Assembly: GCF_029369745.1 (NCBI RefSeq)
Contig: NZ_CP120210.1
Location: forward strand, 372,001 to 436,000
Origin: Amycolatopsis sp. QT-25
Lineage (GTDB): Bacteria > Actinomycetota > Actinomycetes > Mycobacteriales > Pseudonocardiaceae
Length of the DNA: 64,000 nt
Direction of reading: 5' to 3'
This document shows, one piece after another, positions 34,048-41,355 of the stretch. Both the position numbers and the translations under genes were made by a program. The notes beneath the pieces were generated by a model. It did no database searches and was not told where the DNA came from. It saw only the letters and a program-made list of their open reading frames with translations. The first letter of the stretch is position 1; each line of letters starts with the position of its first letter.

Positions 34048-34767
34048 ATGACGAAACCGGTCCGGCTCGACGACCTCATCTCCCATATCAAGCAGCAGCA
34101 TCCCGACGGCGACGTGCTTGGCCAGCTTTCCGACGCGGTCTTCCTCGGCGAGCACCTCGGCGAAGTGGCCGACCATCTGATCGGCCACTTCGTCGACCAG
34201 GCACGGCGTTCCGGCGCGTCCTGGACCGAAATCGGCAAGAACATGGGGGTGTCCAAACAGGCCGCGCAGAAGCGTTTTGTCGACTCCAGCGGCTCTTCGC
34301 TCGAAGATCTGGTGAAGGTGTTCAGCCGCTACACCGACCGCGCACGGCACGTCGTCGTCGCCTCGCGCGACGAGGCCGTCGCGGCGAAGAGCCCGCAGAT
34401 CGAACCCGTGCACCTGGTTCTCGGCCTGCTCGCGGAACCGGCCGCGCTCGCCGCCGGGGCGATCGTGGCGCAAAAGGTGACGCTCGAAGCCGTCCGCGAG
34501 GCCGCGGTGGCGAGGCTGCCGGAACCCGCCGACGAACCGGCGGAGGCGGCGAAGATGGCGTTCGGCGCGCAGGCCAAGAAGGCGCTGGAGCTGACCATGC
34601 GGGAATCGCTGCGGCTCGGGCACAACTACATCGGCACCGAGCACATCCTGCTGGCCTTGTTCGAACTCGGCGACGACCTGCTGACCGGGCTCGGGCTCAC
34701 GAAGGAGAAGACCGAGGAGCTGATTCTGCGGGCGCTGGCGGAGATCGTCGCGGCGCGCGGGGTATGA
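34048..34767 (+). CDS. HTH plus Clp N-domain protein (ClpC2-like), fused form
   Basis: A 239-residue protein with a DNA-binding helix-turn-helix (SWTEIGKNMGVSKQAAQKRF, about residues 58-77) followed by a double Clp_N repeat (FSRYTDRARHVVVASRDEA, IEPVHLVLGLL; ALELTMRESLRLGHNYIG, TEHILLALFELGDD). It lacks ATPase domains, so it is not an unfoldase. The arrangement resembles mycobacterial ClpC2, a small Clp_N protein thought to bind compounds that target ClpC1. The promoter lies in two inverted repeats, which suggests autorepression by the HTH. ATG at 34048 lies directly after the operator. A split homologue is at 49906-50639. Confidence 0.85.
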   Translation: MTKPVRLDDLISHIKQQHPDGDVLGQLSDAVFLGEHLGEVADHLIGHFVDQARRSGASWTEIGKNMGVSKQAAQKRFVDSSGSSLEDLVKVFSRYTDRARHVVVASRDEAVAAKSPQIEPVHLVLGLLAEPAALAAGAIVAQKVTLEAVREAAVARLPEPADEPAEAAKMAFGAQAKKALELTMRESLRLGHNYIGTEHILLALFELGDDLLTGLGLTKEKTEELILRALAEIVAARGV

Positions 34768-34823
34768 CGCGGGCCGCGCTCATCGTGCTGGTGTTCGTCG
34801 CCCTTGTCCTGTTGGCCGCGTGA
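34764..34823 (+). CDS. 19-residue membrane micro-peptide
   Basis: ATG at 34764 overlaps the Clp_N stop codon by the ATGA pattern, and the frame MTRAALIVLVFVALVLLAA is one clean hydrophobic helix ending in TGA at 34821. Overlap and composition suggest a translated small membrane protein. No homologue known to me, and the chance of a random short hydrophobic frame is not negligible. A further frame from ATG 34823 overlaps its stop but consists mostly of tandem repeat. Confidence 0.35.
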   Translation: MTRAALIVLVFVALVLLAA

Positions 34824-34906
34824 TGGCCCTCCTCGCGGTCGTCTCGCGGATCCTGCTCGCCCCTCGTCGGCCGATCGCGGCGAATCCCATAGCGAAACGG
34901 AGGGCA

Positions 34907-35020
34907 CGCGTGGCTGGGGAGATGGCGCGCGTGATTGGGTGGACGACACACGTGACTGGGGAGACGGCGCGCGTGATTGGGCGGACGACACGCGTAGCTG
35001 GGAGACGGCGCGCGTGACGG
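34907..35020. repeat. 21-bp tandem repeats downstream of locus A
   Basis: Five degenerate units of 21, 21, 21, 21 and 20 bases, each beginning CGCGTG or CACGTG followed by a TGGG block, plus a partial sixth. Units begin at 34907, 34928, 34949, 34970, 34991 and 35011. Read on the other strand they resemble the 21-bp repeats at 50666-50760. Confidence 0.8.
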
Positions 35021-35056
35021 CCCCATTCCTTGCGGTCCGGGGCCGTCACCGGCACG

Positions 35057-36496
35057 TCAGGCGGAGGACTCGGGACGGCCGTCGGCCGCCCAAGCGGTGT
35101 GGAACGTACCGTCGCGGTCGACGCGGCGGTACGTGTGGGCACCGAAGTAGTCCCGCTGTCCCTGCACCAGCGCGGCGGGGAGTCGCTCCGCGCGCAGACC
35201 GTCGTAGTAGGCCAGCGCGGTCGAGAACCCCGGGGTCGGGATGCCGAGCCGCACCGCCGTGGAGATCACCGAACGCCACGAGTCCTGGGCGTCCTCGACG
35301 GCCTTGCGGAAACCGCCGGAGGTCAGGAGCGTCGGCAGTGCGGGCTCGTCGGCGTACGCGGCGGTGATGTCGTTCAGGAACTTCGCGCGGATGATGCAGC
35401 CGCCACGCCAGATGGAAGCGACCTTGCCGAGGTCGATGTCCCAGCCGTATTCGGCACCGCCGGCCTGGATCTGGTTGAAGCCCTGGGCGTACGCCACCAC
35501 CTTCGACGCGTACAGCGCCTGCTCGACGTCGTCCGCGAAGGTGTCCAAAGCGGACCCTGTCAGCGGAGCGCGCGAGGGACCGCCGAGACCGCGTGAGGCT
35601 TCACGCAGGTTCGACGAGCCGGACAGCGAACGCGCGAAGACCGCTTCGGCGATGCCGCTGATCGGCACGCCCAGGTCCAGTCCGATTTGGACGGTCCAGC
35701 GGCCGGTGCCCTTCTGCTCGGCCTGATCCGCCACGATGTCGACGAACGGCTTGCCGGAAGCGTCGTCGGTGTGGGCGAGCACCTGCGAGGTGATCTCGAT
35801 CAGGTACGAGTCCAGCCGTCCCGAGTTCCAGGTGCGGAAGACTTCGGCGATTTCCGCGGGAGAGTAGCCGCCCGCGCCGCGCAGCAGATCGAACGATTCG
35901 GCGATCAACTGCATGTCGGCGTACTCGATGCCGTTGTGCACCATCTTCACGAAGTGCCCGGCGCCGTCCGCGCCCACGTGCGTGCAGCACGGCTCGCCGT
36001 CGACCTTCGCCGAGATGTCTTCGAACAGCGGCCCGAGCGACTGGTACGACTCCTCGGAGCCGCCCGGCATGATGCTCGGCCCGTGCAGCGCGCCCTCCTC
36101 GCCGCCGGACACCCCGGTGCCGACGAAGTGGATGCCCTTCTCCCGCAGCGCGGCCTCGCGGCGCCGGGTGTCCGCGAAGTGCGCGTTGCCCGCGTCGACG
36201 ATCACGTCGCCCTTCTCGAGGAGCGGGACGAACTCGTCGATCACGGCGTCCGTCGGCGCGCCGGCCTTGACCATGATCACGACTTGGCGCGGCTGCTCCA
36301 GCGCGTCGACGAATTCCTGCGCCGAATACGCCGGGATGAAGTCGCCTTCGTCGCCGAACTGCTCGACCAGCTCCTTCGTCCGCTGCTCGGAGCGGTTGTG
36401 CAGGGCCACCGTGTGCCCGTGCCTCGCCAGGTTCCTGGCCAGGTTGCGGCCCATGACCGCCAGGCCGGTGACCCCGATGCTCGCCTTCTTGCTCAT
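35057..36496 (-). CDS. gnd: 6-phosphogluconate dehydrogenase, decarboxylating
   Basis: A 479-residue enzyme of the oxidative pentose phosphate pathway: 6-phosphogluconate + NADP to ribulose 5-phosphate + CO2. NADP site GVTGLAVMGRNLARNLA, substrate motif GTGVSGGEEGALHGPSIMPG, catalytic Lys in GHFVKMVHNGIEY, and the C-terminal GQRDYFGAHTYRR. Length 479 is the long (gndA) form. ATG at 36496 has AAGGG upstream; GTG two codons earlier is less likely. A DnaA-box inverted repeat lies 82 bases upstream. Confidence 0.97.
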   Translation of the reverse strand: MSKKASIGVTGLAVMGRNLARNLARHGHTVALHNRSEQRTKELVEQFGDEGDFIPAYSAQEFVDALEQPRQVVIMVKAGAPTDAVIDEFVPLLEKGDVIVDAGNAHFADTRRREAALREKGIHFVGTGVSGGEEGALHGPSIMPGGSEESYQSLGPLFEDISAKVDGEPCCTHVGADGAGHFVKMVHNGIEYADMQLIAESFDLLRGAGGYSPAEIAEVFRTWNSGRLDSYLIEITSQVLAHTDDASGKPFVDIVADQAEQKGTGRWTVQIGLDLGVPISGIAEAVFARSLSGSSNLREASRGLGGPSRAPLTGSALDTFADDVEQALYASKVVAYAQGFNQIQAGGAEYGWDIDLGKVASIWRGGCIIRAKFLNDITAAYADEPALPTLLTSGGFRKAVEDAQDSWRSVISTAVRLGIPTPGFSTALAYYDGLRAERLPAALVQGQRDYFGAHTYRRVDRDGTFHTAWAADGRPESSA

Positions 36497-37061
36497 CCGC
36501 ACCCTTCCGCTTCGATTCCCGTGCCGAGCCTATCCCCGGTGCGGCATACGGCGCCGGGGCGAGAAAAGATCAACCGGGAGTTGTCCACAACCAAGCTCCC
36601 CTGTGGACAACTCGGTCCCGGCTGTGCGCCACCGGACGCGGAATCGGGTACGGCCACCGGTCACCACCAAGTCACCCAGTCACCAGCAGCGCCCTGGTAG
36701 GCCGTTCGGTGGAACAAGGGTCGATCACCACGGTGTCTCGCTCGCGACGAAGTACCCATAGTTGTCCGCCACCACGAATTGTCGGGCTGGACGTCCCCGA
36801 ACGCACCATCGGTGACCTGCCCGGCGAAGGGGATCGGCCCCTCGGTCACCATGCCTGGTGAAGGTGCCCGAAATGTGCCGCGATCGTTCCGCCACCAGGG
36901 TGACGTACCAGGTGACTGGTGTTTTCGGCCGTTTCCTGGAACGCTGCGCGATGTCATCATCGAACCCCGCAAGGTGAAGTACCCTGGGTGGGTTCGAACA
37001 TTCGCGCGCAGGACGGCGGGCAACCGCGGTCCTGGCTATGTGGTCCGGGAGAGCAAGGCTG
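36497..37061. other. gene-free stretch upstream of gnd and the XRE operon
   Basis: Divergent promoter region of 565 bases. It contains a 12-bp DnaA-box inverted repeat (36578-36613) and several GTCACC/GGTGAC words (for instance 36661-36687 and 36832-36845). Minus-strand frames between 36661 and 36900 have protein-like pieces in two different frames (GQVTDGAFGDVQ, FVVADNYGYFVAS) that might be remnants of a lost gene; I cannot support a working one. Confidence 0.45.
36578..36613. promoter_or_regulatory. inverted pair of DnaA boxes
   Basis: GAGTTGTCCACA, a 12-base spacer, then its perfect complement TGTGGACAACTC. TTGTCCACA matches the actinobacterial DnaA-box consensus exactly in both orientations. 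It lies 82 bases ahead of gnd. Confidence 0.6.
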
Positions 37062-37919
37062 ATGGCCAGCACCGTCACCTCGCGCCGGAAGCAGCTCGGG
37101 AACGAGCTCCGGCATGCCCGCAACGCCGCGCGGATGACACAGCAGCAGGTCGCCGAGGTCCTCGGCTGCACCCAGGGCAAGGTCAACAAGATCGAGTCCG
37201 GTGCCGTCGGCGTCAAGCTCGGGGATGTGCGATCCATGCTGAACGCGTTCGGGATCAACGGTGACGAGGCCGACACGCTGATGAACCTGGCCCGTGCCGC
37301 GGCCGGGCAGCGCGGCCACTGGTCCGGGTACCGATCCGTCGTGCCGCACTGGTTCCGCACGTTCACCGATCTCGAACCCGCGGCCGCGGAGATCCTCACC
37401 TGGCACGGCGAGCGCATCCCCGGTCCGTTGCAGTCCGAGCACTACATGCTCAAGCAGTTCACCGAAGCGGGCGCCACCGACGTCACTTCGCTGGTCCGCA
37501 ACCGGCTGGACCGCAAGGCCGTCTTCGAACAACAGCAGCCGCCGTACTACCGGTTCATCATCAGCGAAGGCGCCCTGCGCCGCGCTCCCGGCGGCTCGGC
37601 CCCGGCGGTGATGCTGGACCAGGTCGAGCATCTGCTGGCGTTGGAGAAACATCCGCGCGTGTATGTGCACGTCCTGCCGTTCGGCGCGCGGCTCGCCGCG
37701 GTGCCCAACGACTTCACCATCATGCGGTTCCCCGATCGCACCAGGGATTTCGTCTACATCGAGCATTCGGCGGGCGGGTTGTACCTCGACGACGTCAAGG
37801 ACTTCAACATCTTCGTCGACTCCTGGGACCGATTGCGCGGCGCCGCGCTGGAACGCCAGGAGACCCGGCAGTTCCTCAAGGAGCTCGCCGAGTCGTATCG
37901 CACCCAGATGCAAGCCTGA
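37062..37919 (+). CDS. XRE-family regulator with DUF5753 domain
   Basis: A 285-residue regulator of the large actinobacterial XRE/DUF5753 class, which acts with DUF397 partners. The HTH is at residues about 17-60 (TQQQVAEVLGCTQGKVNKIE), followed by the DUF5753 domain, whose marks include GPLQSEHYM, YYRFIISEGALRR and VYVHVLPFGA. ATG at 37062 has GGAGAG upstream. It is one base from the following methyltransferase gene; the three genes form an operon. A DUF397 gene sits 2.6 kb downstream at 40494. Confidence 0.92.
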   Translation: MASTVTSRRKQLGNELRHARNAARMTQQQVAEVLGCTQGKVNKIESGAVGVKLGDVRSMLNAFGINGDEADTLMNLARAAAGQRGHWSGYRSVVPHWFRTFTDLEPAAAEILTWHGERIPGPLQSEHYMLKQFTEAGATDVTSLVRNRLDRKAVFEQQQPPYYRFIISEGALRRAPGGSAPAVMLDQVEHLLALEKHPRVYVHVLPFGARLAAVPNDFTIMRFPDRTRDFVYIEHSAGGLYLDDVKDFNIFVDSWDRLRGAALERQETRQFLKELAESYRTQMQA

Positions 37920-37920
37920 G

Positions 37921-38754
37921 ATGGACCCGCGGTTCGGTCCCGAGGGCGTGGATCTCGAGCGGCCCAACGCCGCCCGGATCTACGACTGGGCGCTCGGCGG
38001 GACCGCGAACTGGGCGGTGGACAGGGAATTCGGCGAACACCTGGTCAAGGCGTTCCCGCTCATCCGCGCCCTTGCCAGGGCCAACCGCGCCTTCCTCGGC
38101 CGCGCGGTGCGGCATTGCGTGGAGAACGGCGTGAGCCAGTTCCTCGACCTCGGTTCCGGCGTGCCGACGGTCGGCAACGTCCACGAGATCGCCGGCGAGG
38201 TCGACGGGGACAGCCGGTGCGTGTACGTCGACAACGAACCGGTCGCCGTGGCACACGCCAGGATCCTGCTGGAGAAGACCGGCGATCCCGCCCGGCACGC
38301 GGTGCTCGGCGGCGACCTGCGCGACGTGGACGACATCTGGGAAGGCGCCTTCGACACCGGCGTGCTCGATCCGGCGAAACCGGTCGCCCTGCTCACCGTC
38401 GCGGTCCTGCATTTCGTGCCGGAGCCCGATCTGGCCGCCGTCATCGCGCGGTACCGGAGGCTGTTGCCCGCCGGCTCCTTCTACGTTCTCTCCCATGTCA
38501 CGATGTCCGGTGTGGAGGGAGCCGAGCTGGAACAGATCCAGCGCGTCGTGAAGCAGTACGAGCAGTCGAGCACGCCCGCGTCCTTCCGCGACAAGGAAGA
38601 GATCCTTGGTTTCTTCGGCGATTTCGAGCTCGTCGCGCCGGGGCTGGTCCCGGTCGGCGCCTGGCGGCTGGACGACCCCCGCTCACCTGCGCTCGACTGC
38701 GCCATCGGCGGGGTCGCCCGCAAACCCGGTTCCGGACGAGGTGTGACGGAATGA
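37921..38754 (+). CDS. SAM-dependent methyltransferase, DUF574 family (1)
   Basis: A 277-residue 'S-adenosyl methyltransferase' of the DUF574 type, nearly confined to actinobacteria. Head motif RPNAARIYDWALGGTANW, SAM site FLDLGSGVPTVGNVHE, then VVYVDNEPVAV-like CVYVDNEPVAV and HVTMSG near the end. The substrate is not known for the family. ATG lies one base after the XRE stop; its own stop overlaps the next methyltransferase start by 4 bases. The two methyltransferases are paralogues (about half identical by eye), probably a tandem duplication. Confidence 0.92.
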   Translation: MDPRFGPEGVDLERPNAARIYDWALGGTANWAVDREFGEHLVKAFPLIRALARANRAFLGRAVRHCVENGVSQFLDLGSGVPTVGNVHEIAGEVDGDSRCVYVDNEPVAVAHARILLEKTGDPARHAVLGGDLRDVDDIWEGAFDTGVLDPAKPVALLTVAVLHFVPEPDLAAVIARYRRLLPAGSFYVLSHVTMSGVEGAELEQIQRVVKQYEQSSTPASFRDKEEILGFFGDFELVAPGLVPVGAWRLDDPRSPALDCAIGGVARKPGSGRGVTE

Positions 38755-39599
38755 CGACGCGGCACGACCCCGAGGCTCCCGAGGGGGTCGATCTCGAACG
38801 CCCCAACGTGGCCAGGGTGTACGACTGGTTCCTCGGCGGTTCGGCCGACTGGGCCGTCGACCGCGAGTTCGGCACGCAGGTGCTCAAGCAGTTCCCGGAG
38901 GTCGAGACCTTCGCCAGGGTCGGCCGCGACTTCCTCGGCCGCGGCGTGGGATACCTGGCGCGCCAGGGGATCACGCAGTTCCTCGACATCGGCTCCGGTG
39001 TGCCCACCGTCGGCGACGTCCACCGGATCGCGAGCGCGATCGACCCCGGCTCACGGGTCGTGTACGTCGACATCGAGCCGGTCGCCGTCGCGCATTCCCA
39101 GTTGCCGCTGGAACGCGAGGGGCTGCTCGGGCGGCACGCGGTGCTGCAGGGCGACGTGCGGGATCCCGCCGACATCTGGAAGCGCGCCCTCGAAACCGGC
39201 GTGCTCGACCCGCGCCGGCCGATCGGGCTGGTGATGGTCGGCCTGCCGTACTTCCTCGGCCCGGGCGAACCGGTCCACGAGCTGGTCCGGCGCTACCTCG
39301 ATTTCCTGCCGTCGGGTTCGTACTTCCTGTCCTCGCACCTGACCGAGGACGGCGTCACACGCGAGGAAGGCGACAACCGGGAGAACGTGCAGGAGCTGTA
39401 CAAGAAGACGAGCGCGCCGTTCCACCTGCGGTCCCGCGCGGCGTTCGCCGCGTTCTTCGACGGAATGGAGATGGTGGAGCCGGGCATCGACTGGATGGCG
39501 GCCTGGCATCTCGACGAAGCGGACTCCCGGGCGAGCGACCGGTTCGCGGGCGACCCGACCTTGACCGGCGGGCTCGGCGGCTTGGGCCGCAAGCCCTGA
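38751..39599 (+). CDS. SAM-dependent methyltransferase, DUF574 family (2)
   Basis: A 282-residue paralogue of the preceding gene: RPNVARVYDWFLGGSADW, FLDIGSGVPTVGDVHR, VVYVDIEPVAVAHS. Translationally coupled through ATGA. The acidic residue after the SAM site and the C-terminal third differ most between the two copies, so substrates may differ. The operon ends here; genes on the opposite strand follow 6 bases later without a visible terminator. Confidence 0.92.
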   Translation: MTTRHDPEAPEGVDLERPNVARVYDWFLGGSADWAVDREFGTQVLKQFPEVETFARVGRDFLGRGVGYLARQGITQFLDIGSGVPTVGDVHRIASAIDPGSRVVYVDIEPVAVAHSQLPLEREGLLGRHAVLQGDVRDPADIWKRALETGVLDPRRPIGLVMVGLPYFLGPGEPVHELVRRYLDFLPSGSYFLSSHLTEDGVTREEGDNRENVQELYKKTSAPFHLRSRAAFAAFFDGMEMVEPGIDWMAAWHLDEADSRASDRFAGDPTLTGGLGGLGRKP

Positions 39600-39605
39600 G
39601 CCGGT

Positions 39606-39866
39606 TCAGGCCCGGCCGGTCAGATGCCCGATCAGGGGCGTCAGCTCGAAATGACTTTCGAGCGGCCTGCCGGTTCTGATCAGGTCCCGCTGCGTGCCGG
39701 GCGCATCGATCTCGGAGTTCCACGGCGGCTGCTTGCGCAACGGAGCCTGGATGAGGCTGAACCCGAACCGCTGACGCAGTTCGAGCCCGATGGTGCGGTG
39801 GTGCTTCGCCGAAGCCCTGCGTTCGTCCTCACGGCGGAACAACAGCGTGGTGAGGCGGACGGCCAT
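39606..39866 (-). CDS. hypothetical protein, 86 aa
   Basis: A basic 86-residue protein (RLTTLLFRREDERRASAKHHRT, interrupted here only for description) with a more polar C-terminus ending in HLTGRA. ATG at 39866 lies 4 bases after the stop of the zinc-finger-like gene, so the two are coupled. No membrane segment or Cys. I do not recognise a family. Position beside an XRE/DUF397/methyltransferase set suggests it belongs to that set. Confidence 0.6.
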   Translation of the reverse strand: MAVRLTTLLFRREDERRASAKHHRTIGLELRQRFGFSLIQAPLRKQPPWNSEIDAPGTQRDLIRTGRPLESHFELTPLIGHLTGRA

Positions 39867-39870
39867 GGCG

Positions 39871-40143
39871 TCACACCCCCCGGCTCGGCCGCGGCAACCG
39901 CGTCTGGTCGGCCGAACCGGCCAGGCCGAGACAACGCTCACAGGGCATCCCCGAACCGACGGGGATCCATTCCAGATGGTCGTACGGCATCGCCGCGCCG
40001 CACCGGGCGTGCAGGAACTCGGGGTGCGAACCCCTGGAGTGCAAGTCGAAAAGATGCGCGGAGCGGCGGCTTTCGCCCGCCGTTCCGGCCATGAGCCTGC
40101 CGACGGCGAGTACTGTCGCCGGCATGGTGTCCTGAATGATCAC
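39871..40143 (-). CDS. small zinc-finger-like protein, 90 aa
   Basis: A 90-residue protein whose second half has HARCGAAMPYDHLEWIPVG and MPCERCLGLAG: a C-x2-like pair of Cys sites (RCG and CERC, with a nearby His) that could hold one zinc ion. N-terminal part is hydrophobic and of unclear start; ATG at 40125 is a shorter choice. Encoded with the basic 86-residue protein, divergent from the DUF397 gene. Similar short Cys-rich proteins are frequent beside XRE/DUF397 genes, but function is unknown. Confidence 0.6.
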   Translation of the reverse strand: MIIQDTMPATVLAVGRLMAGTAGESRRSAHLFDLHSRGSHPEFLHARCGAAMPYDHLEWIPVGSGMPCERCLGLAGSADQTRLPRPSRGV

Positions 40144-40493
40144 GCTGATCCTCCCCCACGAGGTCGGCGGTGGGTGGGCATGCGCCGCGGGGTGGCGCCC
40201 CTGCCGGTCACCTGCCGTCGGTGGCCTGCCGGAACAGGGGAAACTCCCGTCGAACGCCGCCCGGTGGCGTCTGCCGCCGAGTTCGCGCGTGCTGCGAGCG
40301 ATTCACCAACAACCGAGCCCCGGCCGCTGCGATTAATCCTACTCCTGGAATAATCTTCATGTCGAGGGTGGGCGGAGTTGATCACCCACATGGCCGTGCG
40401 GGATAGTCCCGTTGAGGCAGGGAGACACTGGGGCCGTGATGGTTCGCGCAGGTCGCGACCCGCATCCCCGACCGACGTTCGGAGGTACGACCA
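40144..40493. other. divergent promoter region with AT-rich palindrome
   Basis: 350 bases without a gene between a minus-strand and a plus-strand start. It has an unusually AT-rich inverted repeat for this genome: GATTAATCC at 40331-40339 and GGAATAATC at 40347-40355 (8 of 9 pairs). A binding site for the XRE protein is possible. Confidence 0.4.
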
Positions 40494-40748
40494 ATGGCCG
40501 ATTATCCATCGGCGGCGGATTACGATCCGACCACGGCCGTGTCGCTGTTCGACGACGCCGCGTGGGAGAAATCCTTCGCGAGCGAGCCCAACGGGGGGAA
40601 CTGCGTCGAGGTCAACCTCGGCAAGGAAGGCCTGGTCGGGGTGCGTGACACCAAACTGGACCGGAGTCCTGTCTTCGTCTTCGATGCCGGTGAGTGGAAC
40701 GCCTTTCTCCAGGCGGTCAAGGCCGGACAGTTCGATTTGAGCCCTTGA
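40494..40748 (+). CDS. DUF397 protein
   Basis: An 84-residue DUF397 protein, the usual small partner of XRE/DUF5753 regulators and implicated in antagonising them. Marks: WEKSFASEPNGGNCVEVNLG (the Asn-Cys-Val-Glu-Val core), VGVRDTKLDRSPVFVFDAGEW (split here between two strands of the fold). ATG at 40494 has GGAGG at 40480. Single gene; it is unusual only in being separated from the XRE gene by four other genes. Confidence 0.9.
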   Translation: MADYPSAADYDPTTAVSLFDDAAWEKSFASEPNGGNCVEVNLGKEGLVGVRDTKLDRSPVFVFDAGEWNAFLQAVKAGQFDLSP

Positions 40749-40806
40749 CGGAGGGTTCGCGTGCCCGTCAGGACGCGCGAGCCATCCGATCTTCGGTCCT
40801 TTCGAA

Positions 40807-41355
40807 TCACCCCGTCGCGGGGAGCCCGTTCCCGCGCAGCCTGGCTCTGGTGCGCCGCCAGGCGATGGTGATCAGGACGGCGAGCACGAGCAGCGGGAGC
40901 AGGCTGATCGACCAGCTCACCGCCATCGGCGGCCCCGGCTGTTCGAGCACCACCAGATCGCGGAGTTCTCCCGCGCCCTTGCCCGCGGGCCCGTCGATCT
41001 CGAACCGGAACGTCCACGCGCCCTCGGTCTGCAGGGCCCGGATGTCCAGCCCCCACACCTCCAGTTTCCGCGGATGCTTCGCCAGCGGCTGTGGACGGCC
41101 CAGCCGCCCGGTCTCCGGATTGACGAACGCGAGCGTTCCCGACTTCCCGGCGATCCCGTCGTCCGGAATGAACGTGAAGTCCAGCGATTGCATGGCACGC
41201 AACGGCCACGTGCTGAAGCCCACCGTCATCCCGTACGGGCCGATCTGCACCCGTTCGGTGTGGACGATGTTCACCGGTTCGTAGGCGTTCGCCGCGGGTG
41301 TGGTCGCGAACAGCAACCCGATCACCGTCGCCAAGGCCAGCAGTGTCTTACGCAT
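40807..41355 (-). CDS. CopC-like secreted domain with C-terminal membrane anchor
   Basis: A 182-residue exported protein: signal peptide (cleavage near TPAANA), a beta-rich extracellular domain (residues about 25-135) and a C-terminal membrane helix (SISLLPLLVLAVLITIAW) with a basic tail. The domain order resembles CopC/YcnI-type copper proteins, but no clear Cu-binding His cluster is present. Last gene of a four-gene unit; its start overlaps the stop of the polytopic membrane gene by 8 bases. Assignment to metal handling rests mainly on the neighbours. Confidence 0.65.
   Translation of the reverse strand: MRKTLLALATVIGLLFATTPAANAYEPVNIVHTERVQIGPYGMTVGFSTWPLRAMQSLDFTFIPDDGIAGKSGTLAFVNPETGRLGRPQPLAKHPRKLEVWGLDIRALQTEGAWTFRFEIDGPAGKGAGELRDLVVLEQPGPPMAVSWSISLLPLLVLAVLITIAWRRTRARLRGNGLPATG

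Noticed and set aside
34823..35017. 65-codon frame after the micro-protein
   Set aside because: More than half of it is made of the 21-bp tandem repeats, and it has no ribosome site; a chance frame is more likely.
36578..36613. Replication origin
   Set aside because: Only two DnaA boxes and no AT-rich unwinding region or dnaA/dnaN genes.
36661..37023. 120-codon minus-strand frame upstream of the XRE gene
   Set aside because: Some segments look protein-like, but they lie in two frames, there is no ribosome site, and part is GTCACC repeat sequence.
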